A stretch of DNA of 64,000 nucleotides from the NCBI GenBank assembly GCA_007922195.1, contig ML681995.1:18438414-18502413 (forward strand), written 5' to 3'. The notes beneath the pieces are model-generated. The model searched no databases and was not told the origin of the DNA. It saw only the letters and a program-made list of their open reading frames with translations. Both the position numbers and the translations under genes were made by a program. Positions within the stretch are counted from its first letter, which is position 1. Every line of letters begins with the position of its first letter. This document shows positions 45,271-58,200 of this stretch, piece after piece. This stretch comes from Podocnemis expansa (taxonomy: Eukaryota > Chordata > Testudines > Podocnemididae).

Positions 45271-45280
45271 TTGGTAAGCA

Positions 45281-45818
45281 TAACAAACAAGGAGTCCTTT
45301 GGCACTTCTAAAACCTAAATGTTAGTCTTTAAAAGTGCCCCAGGACTCCTTGTTTGTTTTGCTGAACTAGACTAACACGGCCTAGGCCATGGCAAGTGGG
45401 ACAAAGCCCTAGGTGCCAAATTTTAGCAGGTGCTGGGGATGGATCTGGCTCCTCACCACCCCTGAGAAGCCAGATCTGTCTTCAGCCGTCATGGGGATCT
45501 GGCTTCATCCCCTGCGCCCTCTAAAATTTGGTGTCTGGGGCTTCTGGTGCCTCCTAGCACTCGCTGCTGCCTTCTGGCAATGACTGCAGACAGATGTTTC
45601 CCTGCTGCCCCACTGGCTGTGATGAGCTGGATCCATCCACAGCCACTGCTGGAAGGCAGCTGAGGATGGATCCAGCTCCCTGCCGCCTAGCAGCGGTGGC
45701 TGGAGACAGATCCAGCTCCAGGCTGAATCAGGGCCCGGGTCATGGGTGCTTTTGGGGCTGCTTCCCTTGGTGCCAGAACAGCTAGTTACAGTCCTGAACA
45801 CAGCTACCCCTTTGGAAA
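45281..45818 (+). mobile_element. Penelope-like fold-back repeat (copy E), interrupted by a hAT element
   Basis: A short fold-back (GGAGTCCTTTGGCACTTCTA and GTGCCCCAGGACTCCTTG) is followed by TGCTGAACTAGACTAACACG. The missing end CTACCCCTTTGGAA appears 415 bp later. The flanks TTGGTAAGCA and TTGCTAAGTA match at 8 of 10. Confidence 0.78.
45382..45796. mobile_element. hAT-type element nested in the fold-back repeat
   Basis: It is flanked by AACACGGC (45374-45381) and AACACAGC (45797-45804), 7 of 8. The interior is built from repeated GGATCTGGCTCC-like segments. It splits the fold-back repeat precisely. Confidence 0.78.
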
Positions 45819-46017
45819 TTGCTAAGTAAGGAACCATTTCAGGGCTTTCACTCACTCTCCTGAATGAGGAACAGAGGTCCACTATATCTCATTTCACTGT
45901 ATGCCATGTCCACTCTGTCTATTCAGTACAGACTGTATATACTGCCTAAGAGACAAACATTTAGGGAAATACCATTTTTACCATCACTCTTTTTTAAATT
46001 ACCTTAAGAATGGAAGT

Positions 46018-46175
46018 TCCAAAGGGGTAGCCATGTAAGTCTAGTTCAGCTAAACGAACAAGGAGTCCCGGGGCACTTTTAAAGACTAACAAATTTATTT
46101 ATCACATGAGCTTTCGTGGGAGAAAATCCCACATCATCAGACACTTGAAGATAGGGAATTTATAGAATCAGAGGA
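46018..46175 (-). mobile_element. Penelope-like repeat with hammerhead-like core (copy F)
   Basis: A perfect 15-bp duplication CTTAAGAATGGAAGT (46003-46017 and 46176-46190) flanks a 158-bp insertion. On the minus strand, CTGATGA (46140-46134), a six-pair stem GTGGGA/TCCCAC and GAAA (46115-46112) are all intact. Confidence 0.88.
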
Positions 46176-46190
46176 CTTAAGAATGGAAGT

Positions 46191-49115
46191 CTATCCCCCA
46201 GGCTTGTTTCCCTGACACTTTTTTAAAAAAAATTATTTCTTGTGATCTATTTCCTGCTGTATTGATTTCAAGTAGCAGAAGGTAATATACCTCAGGGATT
46301 TCCTAATGTGTGCAGTGTGGTGTAAATTGTAATCCTTAAATCTGACAGCCACCCCAACTTAAAAAATATTGCTGTAAATATTAATTACAGTGAGTTAACA
46401 AAAAGCATCTCACAGTCCCACAGTAAATAGGTCACCTTTTGAAAACAGAGTGGTTTTGTGATGAACAAAGCCAGTAATGTGATGCCTTGTTAGATTTTCC
46501 CCATTTGGAGTTTAATATATTATTTACCAGCTGATGTTAACTTTTCTGTATCACATAATATTGATGTTTTACATCCAGAGTTGTAAGTGTGTCTACTTTT
46601 TTTGTATTCAAATCCAGGCAAAAAATTTGAGAGTGAAAAAGAAGTCAAATCTCAGATAAAGAGTGAGCTGTGATTTTGTGATATAACTATTCCCATTGCA
46701 GGTAAATCAAATGTAACAGTTCACTGTCATTAACTGTCAGATGAGGATGAACGTTAAAAAGCATGCACTTCTGCTATATTTCACTCTGACAAATAACAGA
46801 AAGTGTAGACGCTGCAGATCTGTAATGACTTGTTCCTTGTTTTGAGGCTCTTCCTTGAAGGTGCTGCTACCTTCAGTTTTCACTGATGTCGTGCAGGTTT
46901 AAGACTAGAAATACTCTCGGTGGAATCAACAGGATCAGTCATGTTCTTCAAGTTCTGCAAGTGCTTGAGAGCTTTACCTACAACACACGGATAGCTAAAT
47001 ATTGAAACAAAATATCCTTTGAAATGGAAACAGCCAAAGTGAAATGTTTCTAAATGACCAAAGCAAAAATGTTTTTTTTTTCCTAGCCAAACCATTTGTG
47101 AATTTGCTAATACTTTCAGTGCCCTAAAAATTTCACCAATCTCTAGCCCTGAAGAGCCATGAAGTAAGATAGTTTAATTATAAGACTTTTTGGCTATAGA
47201 AAAGCTATTTCAAGGCATAGTCAGATTTTTTTTGTTCCACTTAAATGCTGTACTGAAAAAAAAATGCCAGTGCCTAATTTTAGGTATCCATTTAAAAAAA
47301 TAATCAGTGAGCTATAAAAAAGAGATACTCACACACAAAGTAGATTAAAGTCCTCTTGCAAATCATGACTTGAAAATAAATCTCCCCTGACAGATATATT
47401 AAATAGCTACAGCTTTCATCATTATGGTAGCCGTAGTGTTTTGCTGTGACGTTCAGCGATCTGTCCCCTTGATGCATATCAAGTTGCAAATATTAATAGC
47501 ACCTTTTTGCTGCTCTCACTTGGGACCTAATCCAACATTCCCTGCCCATGTAAACCTCCCCAGTGGAAGATTATGAAGGTGTGCTAGGAATGCAGAATCA
47601 AACCTTTGGCCCTGAAGGTCTGAAATTCTGAGCAAAGAACAAGGTGTTTCTGCTGGCTGAGAAATTGAATGCTACAGCATGGAAGACCCTCTGCCACTGA
47701 GTGTACTGTGCTCCTATGTACAATGCTGTGGACCAGCCAGGGTGAGGAGATGGAGGGAAGATTTTCTTCATATTATTTACTGGCGATTTCTTTCAAGTTA
47801 GAGACTACTCCGAGAGCCCCAAGCAAAAGCACAGGCCAAACACTCTGCCTCTGAACTCTAGCAACTAGGGTAAAGTTGAGTCAAGAGAGCTTGTGAATTT
47901 TCACGTTACACTTTAGATGTGAAATGGACTTCTGGCAAAGGAGAGTGCTTCTCCCTCTGCAGCTGCTGATCTTGTGGCTCATCCCCCTCTCTGGGAATGC
48001 AGACATCTGGCTGCTCTTAGACCACTGCAAACACAAACTCGTAAATCAGAGAGTGCAGCAAGGAGGAGGAGGAGGAAACCCATAGCCCCCTGGAGACAAA
48101 CAAGCTTATTCTGATGCTCTTCAGTGCATGCCCTGTTCTCCATTATTTGCCATGGAGCTTGTGCATGGCTTAGTGTGCGGGGGCAGTCATCCTTGCCACC
48201 ATTTGTGATGAACCAATGCCACCACCTGCAGGCCAGGAGAAGGATTTTATTGGTTTCCTGGGTTGAGTTTGGTTGGAGAGTTGGAGAAGAAGTTACTGTT
48301 TCTGCAACAGAATGGGACCAGATCCTGCTGCCTGTCAAAGTAGCCAGGAAGCTAACAGCCCTACCGTGCCTCTGCCAAAACTCGTCTCCATTCTCAGCAC
48401 TACTGCACCTTCACCTCCAGCTTCAATGGATTCTGCTGCTGCTCATTCTGAGGCCACAGACATGCCTGTCCACTGCTTCTAATCTAGTGCAGGGAGAATC
48501 TGAAGGCATAAACAGGTTCCCTGCAACCAAGAAGGGGAATCATTTTGCTCCAGGCATGAAGCAGTGGAGTCTCACACACGCCAGTTAGCTCTGCCTGGAG
48601 TGGGGCCCTGGGAAAGTTGCGGTGTGGCAGACAGCTTGTGTGTAGCAGAATCCTGACTGCTTTTCACTAGCACGAAAAAGCTGCAGGAATTCTCAGGCAT
48701 AAACGGAAAGGCCTTCCACAGCTGATGAAGAAAGCACAGGAACAGACAGCACAGGGCCACCCCAGCAACTAGAATGATAGAGTCATCGTCCTTGCTCCAG
48801 ATGGCAGATGCCAGGATCATTGACTCCACATGGGCTGTCCAAGTGAAGCAGAATCACTCAGACTTCAGGGAGAACACAGGGTGTCTTCTGCTGATTGTCA
48901 GAAAAAGAGCTGGAAAAAACATGCCCCAGCAAGAGCTGGTTAGGGAAGAGTGATGGGAGCTCTAGAGATTCAGGAATTAAATAGGTCAGCACATACATCA
49001 ATCTAGTATTTAGAACTATATACCCTTGGAATCAAAATGTGAGGACCTCAGTTCCTCCTGTACTCACCTGTTAAGAGCTGAGCTTAAGTAACAGAGTGTT
49101 TCCCTTGCTACCACA
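46191..49115. other. Nothing recognised
   Basis: AT-rich to about 47500, then mixed. The frame 48124-48588 has no recognisable domain and is not called. Confidence 0.5.
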
Positions 49116-49326
49116 GGCCCTGTCAACACTAGAGTCTCTCTAAAGTTACTGAGTCCCAGGGTAGACAAGGTGTTGCTGGCAATTTAGCCAGTGTTCAGAG
49201 CAGGCCTAGACAACCCGGGCTGTTAGAACCCCAGTGGCTGCTAATATCAGGTCTGCATTAGTGCTCCCACTGGGGTGGCTATTGGCAGGAGACGTTAGCA
49301 AAACAAGGCTAGTGTGGACAAGGTCT
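49116..49326. mobile_element. Possible short MITE
   Basis: The ends CCTGTCAACACTAG and CTAGTGTGGACAAGG are imperfect inverted repeats of the type seen in turtle MITEs. No clear duplication. Confidence 0.45.
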
Positions 49327-50326
49327 AGATGACATGTAGCAGTGTGAGGAACACAGTTCCCTGTATAGATTAAACAAGAGCTATTCAGTATTTCTCACCC
49401 TTTACTAAAGAAAAGATCTCTCACCTGAAATTTGATTAACAAATTAGCAAATATTAAGGCCATTTACATGTTCTGTCATTTGTTTTCTGTTAGTTATTGT
49501 TACTTTCTGTTCAGTTTTTATATCGGGGTAAGATGCAAACAATTTTTGTTATCGCTAGCAACATAACCTTAGCATGGGACATGACCTGGACCCACCATCT
49601 GTATTAAGGCCATAATGAAAGCCTGTCTCCGATTTGATTTCTTTCAAAGCCTGATAACAAAAAAGAGTCATATTGGATTCTGTACCTATATATAGTCATG
49701 GATTCAAGACACAGAAGTTTAGCTCTGGGAGCAAGCTTTCCCAGAGTTTGGAGCTGAGCTTTTGGTTCAGGTTTGCCCTTCCTGAGAGATTAGGGATCAG
49801 ATTGGGAAAAGCAAAAAAACAGAAAGGCTGGATACTGTAAAAGCATATCACTACAGATACTCTTCTCAATTCTGATAACAATTCCCTGATCTACTCACAC
49901 ATGGTGCTGAAAAAAGTTGCAACTCACAGCATATTGTCCAGATCTTCACAATACAACCACCCCTCTGCTATCTGGGGTGTCTTAATCAGCAGCAAAGCGT
50001 TGATTTATCATTCAGCTTCAGAATCGACACCCTGTTCAAATGACTAGTTCCAGTTTGTGCCATTCACAGCTACCCTTTCAGATCGCCTGCAGACTCCAGC
50101 AGCTATAGCTGCACTCATTGGCTCTCGTTGCCACTGTAAGAGCTAAAGATCAGCTTTTGTGAAAAATGAAAACTGCAGTTCTGCAGCCCAAGTTGAAGCC
50201 CACAAAGACAAAGCACTAGTTTGACAACTTGGTATGAGCTGGCCCAATTCAGCCCACAATTTAAATGGCTGACACCAGCCATTTGTAGCATCACCCAAAT
50301 CCTGCCAGCTGTCCCACCTGCAACCT
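49327..50326. other. Nothing recognised
   Basis: No gene or definable repeat was found. Confidence 0.5.
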
Positions 50327-50334
50327 TCCCCCAA

Positions 50335-50635
50335 CAGGGCCGGCTCAAGGGATTGTGGTGTCCCAAGCCAAATTTTGATTTGGCGCCCCCCCAATCTCAT
50401 TCATGGAGGTTGAAACGAGTTTTCCAAAGTGCAAAAATCACCAGCCTTTGCCTGCAGAGGGGTTTAAAGGGCACTCTGTCTACATGACTTAAGCTGCAGG
50501 TTGACTAACAGTGCCAGAGCTGCTAGGAAAGCGTTGAAGAAGTGGGAGCCAGCCTGATCTGGGGGGGCTAGGTGCCCCTAAGAACTGTCACCTGTAGCCA
50601 TGTCTGTCTCTTGCCTCGTAACAGAGCCGGCCCTG
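50335..50635. mobile_element. hAT-type MITE (CAGGGCCGGCTC)
   Basis: The terminal repeats CAGGGCCGGCTCAAG and CAGAGCCGGCCCTG are flanked by TCCCCCAA and TTCCCCAA (7 of 8). Confidence 0.85.
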
Positions 50636-50643
50636 TTCCCCAA

Positions 50644-53271
50644 CCTGCACACCAGGTCCCCTCGCTTTGCCTCAACAAAGGTCTGACTGACTTTGGAGCC
50701 CAGCCAGCCTCCATCGGCAGGCTAGCAGGCTCCAAGAATGGCATAAGCAACTGAATATTCAAACCTACACAGAGCCATTAACCTATTCCTAACCCCTTTC
50801 ACTACACATACGTACCTGTGATAGGGAGGGGACGGACTGAAATAGAAAGGGACCCGGGAATGATTCTTCAAACCCCAAATCATAGCTTGGTGTATTACAT
50901 CACTTCTCTCCTTTCCCGCCATAAACAGGGAGTGCCTGGTGATGGAGGTTGATGTTTGGGCAGACGTCTTCTCCCACCTGCCCCACAAAATCAGCTTTCT
51001 CACCTGACATGGTTAGATCCAGCTGTCTCCTTTACTCAGGGTCTGCTTTGCTTTGCTTTCCTAGATGTGCAGGGTTAGAGTTCATTCTTCATGAGACAAA
51101 CCTGGTTCAGTCTGGCTCAGCTTTTTGCTAGTGGTTGCTGTACTGAGTGGGTGGCACATTCTGTTACTGCTTTTCACATTAAGAAGCGCCTTCTCCTGCA
51201 GTCATTTAGGGTGACCAGTCTGAGCAGCAGCACACCCGTGACCCGCCACACATGCCAAACACAAACAACCCACTTGCAGTTGCTGTTATTGGCAAAGGCA
51301 GGCAATATTATTATCACCGAGAATAGGTAGCATGAAAGTGTCTCACCCACTGCAGGTGCACCTGCCCATGGCTGGCTCTGGAAACAAGCTGTCCCTCATC
51401 TAGCACCCCTTCTACCGGTCAGTCAGTCCATGCTCCCCTCTTTTACTGATACGGCCCTCTGGCCAGGTTGCTAGGTAGTCCAGTCCCCCTGTTTTGAGGT
51501 GATGACATCCCACCAGACAAGCTGGCCAGATGCAAGCTCAGACTGCCCCCAGGTCCTGTGCCACACCAGTGGCCGGAAGGGGAACCAGGCCTGCCCACTA
51601 TGCTGGGTTTCAGCCTGTGGGCCCCATGACCAGCAATCCAGGCTTGCTCAGTAGCTGATGCTGTTGCTGCTCCTCTGGGCTCCTTCCTGCCCCACTTCTC
51701 TCCCTCCTTGCCTGTCTCTGGGCTTACCACTGAGATATCCTTGGCTTTGGCCAACTCCCTAGACTGCAGACTACCTCCTTGCAGCTTCTTTTCGGCCCTC
51801 AATTCTCTGCTTGTGCTAACCAGCTGCTGCCCAGCTAGCCTCCATAAACCCTTATGCCTACCTCTCCCTGCAGGTGCAGTCAGGTATCACAACTGGCCTC
51901 TCCTGCCCACATTAACCCCTTCAGGGCCCTTGCAAGGTACACACCCCAGCACAGGGAGCCACCACAGTGTCTTGCCTTTGCAATGCAGTAAACAGCTTGC
52001 TCAGTTCCTTCTCTTGTCCTGTTGGTGGGGCCAACACAGTCAAGGGACCCTGGCTGAATGTGTGTTCTGTTTGGGGAGCGTTACACCAGATGGGGCCCAA
52101 CTTTTTTCTTGAAGCACACCTTTTAGCGATTCATGACCTGCGTGCACCCCCCTCTCCCCTTTCAAGGGGGTAAGGGAAGAAGTGTCCAGTACCTATGGGG
52201 CCAAGGCCAGGCATGAAGGGTGCCCTGTATCCCCAGGGGTGAGGATGTGCTCACTTCATGGCAGTTGACTAAGCCTTCCACTTCCTGCTGCAGTCGGGCA
52301 GTCTCTGCTGCCAGGGCCCAGCTCATTCCCCATTGAGGGGCTCAGGTCAGTAGGGAGGTCTGTCCCACAGGTGGGCCACTACTCCTGAGGTGCAACCTTC
52401 AACTTACTACTCAGAGAGTCCCCACCAGCTTCTACAGTGTGTGTGTGGGGTGATGGCCAGCTGGTGGCTGTGGCTCTCGGGGAGCAAGACAGCCAGGGAG
52501 GCTGGTCCTGGCAGCAGAGACCAGCCACCCACAGTCCTATCTGCTTCCTTTGCCAAACTCAGTCCCCTGCCAAACCTGGTCCCTCAGAGAGGTCTTCACA
52601 TGTCTCAAAAACCATGTCATACGCCCCCGTGAGGTGCTCCCCAAGCTTGGGGAACCCCTGACTTATACCTACTGTGTCAGCAGATAGGCACAATTCTGGG
52701 GGCCAGCTGCCATGGAGTGAAGGGGCTGATGTTTTCAGACCCCCCCTCACAATGGCCACAAATGTGCAGTCTTGCTTTCACCAGGCCTGTAATAACAATG
52801 CTGCACTGCCCTTGGAGAGGAAGCGTTCTGGGGCCCAGCATTCCCACTATAGCTCCAAGACGTCCCTCAGACTTTTCTCACATCTAGCAAGTGTGGGGCA
52901 GGCCCCTGACAAGCTGCCATAGCGCACTGCTGGAGCCTGTTAAGGTTTCCAGCATGGCTCAGAATGGTCAGCGATATGGAGCTTCAGGCAAGACTTTCAG
53001 TAGGATTAAAAGGTGGTTGATAACTGGCCCCATTACGAAGTCAGTGGGACACTGGGTTTCCCTGGAACTCATGAGTCAAAGCATGGAGGTAGCACATGGC
53101 CCACCTGGCACATACATTCCTTGCAGTGGCAGCTAAAACAATGCCATGAAAATACTTGTACTGGCTTGCAAGTAACCTTGTGATAAGGAATGGGCAGCCT
53201 TATCTCCCATGAATGTCTTAGTGATTGGCTGACCAAGAAGTAAGACTGAGTGGACTGGTCTGAGATGAATT
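50644..53271. other. No gene; GC-rich block 51350-52930
   Basis: The GC-rich block resembles retroviral LTR or leader sequence in texture, but I could not define ends or a duplication. Confidence 0.35.
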
Positions 53272-53275
53272 GAAA

Positions 53276-54272
53276 TGTGAGGCAGGCTTAGAAGCTGTGC
53301 CTAACACCTTGGGGGGGGGGGGAACTAATCTGCATGGATCCTGTATAACATTAGCACAATCAGGTATTAGCATAGTGGGTGCAGGGCATAGGGGGTAATG
53401 GTATTTGGGGTTAATCTGATCACAAATCTGTCAATATCTGTAATGCTACTGAAGGGCAATATGAAATATTGTCTTTTGTGAATTGCTACTCTGATTGTTC
53501 CAAATCTATTTGGGTTAGTTAAAGGGTAAAAGCTACCCTTAGCTAAAAAGAGACTTGGAAGCAAGGCCATTGGCTATTTCAGCCTGGGAAGTTCAAGACA
53601 AGGGTGGGGTTTTATATAGCTTCTTCTGGAGCAATGCTTGAGGCGTTTTGTCTCACCCCATAGCCCCACTGTCAAATAACAGATCTGGCTGGGCTTCTTT
53701 GAGGCCTTCTTTGTTATTTTAATGAAAGTAGCTGTTTGCAGGTACTTGAGGTTTAAGAGCTGAAGTCACTGAAGAAGAGCAGCAGATGAAGTAGGCAGAG
53801 CCAGCAGACAGTGAGAGTAGCAAGCTGGGTGGAGTGAGTAACTGGTGGTAGCTGCTGGCAGACAGCTGGTGTGAAAGATGTTCTCTACATACCCTGGGCT
53901 TGTTGGGAGCCTATTTAGCACCGATTCTCCAGATCAGTGCTGGGTTTGCTGTTGAGTTCACATGTGCTGTTATGATGTGTGGGATTATGTTGGAAACCTG
54001 TTTTGCACTGATTCTCCAGATCAGTGCTGATTTTTGTTATGGGGCCTTTTACATACTGTCTTTATTACTATTAAAAGTCCTGTATACTACACTCAGACTC
54101 ATGCTTGCAAGTGGGGAAGCATTACCCTTTTGGGGTGCCCAGGGAATAATGCATAGTTTCCCAGAAGACTGGATGGGGGCTCGAGCTGGCTGGTGCTGTA
54201 ACATTATTTGGAAACCCCTAGATATAGGACCTAGCCCTTGTCCTGCCAGCCCACCTTGGCAGAAGGGTTACA
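53276..54272 (+). repeat. Solo LTR, same family as 37598-38744
   Basis: 997 bp, TG...CA ends, 4-bp duplication GAAA (53272-53275 and 54273-54276). A TATA-like TTTTATATAGC lies near 53612 and ATTAAA near 54071, which fits a + orientation. Confidence 0.87.
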
Positions 54273-54875
54273 GAAAAATACTCTTCATTTGTTTCTCTCT
54301 TTTACAGTACAAATATTTGTAATAAAAAAATCATATAACATGAGCACTGTACATTTCATATTCTGCACTGTAATTAAAATCAATACATTTCAAAATGTAG
54401 AAAAACATCCAAAATCTATATACAAAAATTTAAATGGATAGCATATTATTGTTTAACAGTGTGATTCAAACTACAATTAATTACAGTTCTTTAAAAAATG
54501 TTGTTAATTTGGCTTGCATTGGTTAATAGCACTAGTTTCTTTCAAAAGAGAAATGTTAACCTGTCATTAAACTTTTCTTTAACCCATGTTATAGTTTGGG
54601 TTCTGGCCAAATGGAAGATCTTGGTGTTTCAGAGTACCCTTTAGCAATGTATAGGTCAACTACTTTTTGACAGAACTTAGCCTTTGGTCACTTTATATTA
54701 AGGGTCTGTTTAACAAGGGTTAACACATGATTAATAGATGTTTTAGGCATGTTAGTCATAATAGTGTTTGTTAGAGATTGTTAGAAACATGTAAATAGAA
54801 GGTCTAGTGAATGGCTATAAGCCATGATAATAAGCAACCTACTGACCTGTAATAATAGATTAATTATTTATTAAT

Positions 54876-54881
54876 GGCTAG

Positions 54882-54932
<51 letters not shown>

Positions 54933-55335
54933 TTCAAAATAAGGATTTTGAAATGAGTTATTTTGAAATAAATTAATTCAAATTAACAAAATTCGAATTC
55001 AAATTAAGGGAAAGCCTGCTGTTGAAACGGCTGTTATTTCAAAATGGTTATTTTGAAATAAAGCCTTTTGGACATGTTGATTCAAAACAGTTGTTGCGAA
55101 ACAATGGTGTTGTTTCGAAACAACATGTCCAAACAGCCTTATTTCAAAATAGCCATTTTGAAATAAACAGCTGTTTCGAAACAATCGGGATTTAATCTGT
55201 TTCGAAACAGCAGTTCTTATTTCGAAAGGACGGGATCTGTCCTTTTGAAATAAGAAAACATCATGTGGACCAAATATCTTTTATTTTGAAATAACCAGTG
55301 TTATTTTGAAATAAAAGTGCTGTGTAGACATACCC
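54876..55335. mobile_element. Harbinger-like palindromic MITE with an expanded AC repeat
   Basis: The left end is GGCTAGGTACACAC, the right end GTGTAGACATACCC; AAT flanks both sides (54873-54875 and 55336-55338). The ACAC of the left end has grown into about 23 AC units (54884-54930). Confidence 0.85.
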
Positions 55336-55338
55336 AAT

Positions 55339-56706
55339 ATTCTTAGTCTTCATTTACTAATCCTTTGTAAATTATAAATGGAAACCAAATTTTAAGCAAG
55401 AGCTGGATCTAACTTAGCTCTCCAGTCATATAACACACATTTCTAAATTTGACCTTTTCGTGCTCACATACAACCCTCCCATAGACAAAGTCAAAGGCAA
55501 AAATCTGAATCACAATCCTTGTACAGACAGTTATATGATTCATTCTGTAACATGATAGCTTTGATGATACCTTCACCATCTCTCCATTACAAAGTTGTTT
55601 ATTGTTTTATTTTCAACAGTCTGGATAGAGCGATTGTGTCATTTACCAAAATTGAAGCACGCCTTGTTGCCAACCTGCTTATCTGCAAAGACTTAAAAGA
55701 AATAGGATATAGATGTGTTGAGAAATTTATACACACATCAGGAGTCAGCATACGTGCTGAGAGGACAGATAAAAGAAAATACAAGAAAAACTGGTGTTCC
55801 TGGTGTTAATTGATTGCCTGTTGTACACTGAAGAAGGCCTGGGAAGCTTTCCAGTGCAGTAAAAAGGAAAAATGATTATGTCACTTTCTACATTAGTTTG
55901 TAAAATACATGCAGAGCAAATAAAAGCATTAGAATATTCTTAGTCAATATCATAGGAGTGTTTAGGAAAAGCATCCCCTTGTTAAACTTATGTTTATTAC
56001 ATAACACAATCATTGTTATTAAGTATAATATCTGAGGCCATCTAGCACCTTGATTTGTATGTTCTTTTGAGAGAAAGCATGTATCAGACAGTTAAGTACT
56101 GGGTCTGGGGGATTTATACCTGGATAGTCTTCCTTAAACCATAGAATTGCGCTGAAAAAGAAAATAAATGTGATTCAGAAAGAAAAATATAAACTACTCA
56201 GTGTTCTATTACTGGATTAAAAGGAAACAGCTACTGAAAATACAAAGTAAATTAGACTCTTTCCGTAACTTCAATTTCCAATCAGCGGGTAAGGCTGTGA
56301 CCGTTTGGACGATATTGCTCCTGTAGAATGTTTTGCTAACCGACTTCTCCGCAGCTGTGATTGACAGGGACCTTCAGCCAATCATCAGTGTGCTGGGGTT
56401 GAATCTTGCCAGTTACTGATTATTTTTTACAACAAACTTTGTATAACTCTGGTCTAATGCATCCCTGGTTACCACCATTGAAACAAAAGTCAAAATCACT
56501 TTGAGAGCTCAGTTCCTTTCCCAGATTTTCTATGCTCCTAACCTGCTCCACATTCACTTTCTTCTGTTTACACAGGCCCCTTATACTGATTGTGTGTGCT
56601 TGCACATGTGTAAGTGCATGTCCTGCACATTGCCACCCACACCCAGAAGGATTTGAAGTGTCTAACGGCTGAGCATTTTTCAGAAAATCTTCTAAATAAT
56701 AATGGA
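55339..56706. other. AT-rich sequence, nothing recognised
   Basis: The frame 55519-55809 has no recognisable domain. No repeat ends were seen. Confidence 0.5.
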
Positions 56707-56897
56707 GATAAAGTGGGTGAGATAATGTCTTTTATTGGAACAACTTTTCTTCTTTAGGTCTGGAGAAGATATCCAGGGTACTCTGTGAAGCTTGACATAT
56801 TTTCCCTTTTACTAACAGAAGTTGGTCCAATAAAAAAATATTACCTCACCCATCTTGTCTCTCGCCTATCCTAGGACTAACCTGGATACAACTGCAA
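56707..56897. mobile_element. Second fold-back family (Penelope-like 3' end)
   Basis: The left arm has AAGTGGGTGAGATAATGTCT and TTTATTGGAACAACTT; the right arm has GAAGTTGGTCCAATAAA and TTACCTCACCCATCTTGTC. The loop keeps a decayed CTGGAGA ... GAAGCTTG, which lies where the CTGANGA ... GAAAGC core sits in related families. Confidence 0.65.
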
Positions 56898-57361
56898 ACA
56901 AATAACAACAAACAGGAAGGGCTGAAATTAGTCTCCCCCTTGTCTGAAATTCTGCCAAAACCCAGAAAGCTTTACCTAATTAAACAAACTGGATTTCTTA
57001 AATTAGCTTGAGAAAACAATTTGCTGGAACAAAACTAAAACACTGGTTCTTTTTAACTTAGACTCAGGGGATTTACTACACCAAGCCAGATGCTTTCCTG
57101 GCATCCTGCATTTGTATATCCAACCAACACGCTTCAAAACAAAAACTTTGTAAAAAATACAAAGGCACATCTAGCATAGAAGTCATGCTCCAATCTGTGT
57201 ATCATAAATGGTGTTCTAGTGTGCTGTGACACAGAGTTTTGAAGCTCTGCTTTAAGGATGATGTACTTCATTATCAAGATTTCCAGAACATGCTGTTGCA
57301 AAGGAATTTAAAGTAATAAACCCCAAGTGTTTACTATAAAGCACTTAGATCATAAGGTCAC

Positions 57362-57977
57362 TGTCACAGCTGTAAGTCTCTGTGCAGCCCTCACGTTGGG
57401 GCAGCATGGCCTAGCAGCCACAGTCCACACACAGTAAGTCTCTACCAGGGGTGTGGGACCCCAGGTAGGGGGGCTCAGGCCCTCCCACTACTCTGAGCCC
57501 CAGCCCAGGGCCGTAGGGGTGCAGGGGTATGTTACCCAATCAGTGGGGATCCATGCCAAAACACACTGATTTGGCTCCCCCTCTCCCCGGTTCCACCTTA
57601 CAGGGCCCCTGGGCTGCTTCCTACCCAGAGGCAGGTTTGAAAGTCTCACTTGGCGTCAAGGTACAACTTTCCCCAGCCTTGGCATTGTAGGGGTTAACCT
57701 TCCCCTGGGTCGCGGTCCTCTGGTGCACAGCTCCCTCAGGTTTAGCAGTCTCCTAGGGCCTACCCTAGGAGGTCAGCTTCTGCTGGAACAGGCTGGCAAG
57801 GTTCTGGGGCTGGAGACTTCTTTCCCCTTCGCTAGCCAGCCCAAAATGAACTGAGCTGCGGCCTTTTATCCACGCACAGGCGCTGGAGCATGCCCGGCAG
57901 GGCTTATGGGGCGGGGCTTCTTCCTTATACAGCCCAGCAATGGTTGCGCTAGTGTGGGGTGTGTCTGCTCTGTCACA
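57362..57977 (-). repeat. Solo LTR, a different family
   Basis: 616 bp beginning TGTCACAG and ending TCTGTCACA, with a perfect 5-bp duplication GTCAC (57357-57361 and 57978-57982). A GATAAAAGG TATA-like motif on the minus strand near 57870 suggests minus orientation. Confidence 0.82.
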
Positions 57978-58041
57978 GTCACCTTGATGAGATTAATGCA
58001 CATCAGTGCAAATTCCCAGCCCTGTGAAAATTTTAAAAAAT

Positions 58042-58200
58042 AATAGTGAGTTTGTATATTCGCCACGGAGGGCCCAACTTGAGACACTTGAAAGGAGCCT
58101 GAGTATCCACTGTCTAAAAAATTCAACCCCAGAGGAAGTTTCAAGATGACCACCCAAAAATCTGTGGGTTTTGCTAGTCACTAATGACCTTTGAAAACCT
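58042..58200. repeat. Palindromic old element (CACTAGT family, diverged copy)
   Basis: GCCCAACTTGAGACACTTGA and CACCCAAAAATCTGTGGG place it in the same family as 63135-63270. Ends are approximate. Confidence 0.55.

Noticed and set aside
48124..48588. 154-residue open frame
   Set aside because: No recognisable motif, no splice context, and composition typical of chance translation.
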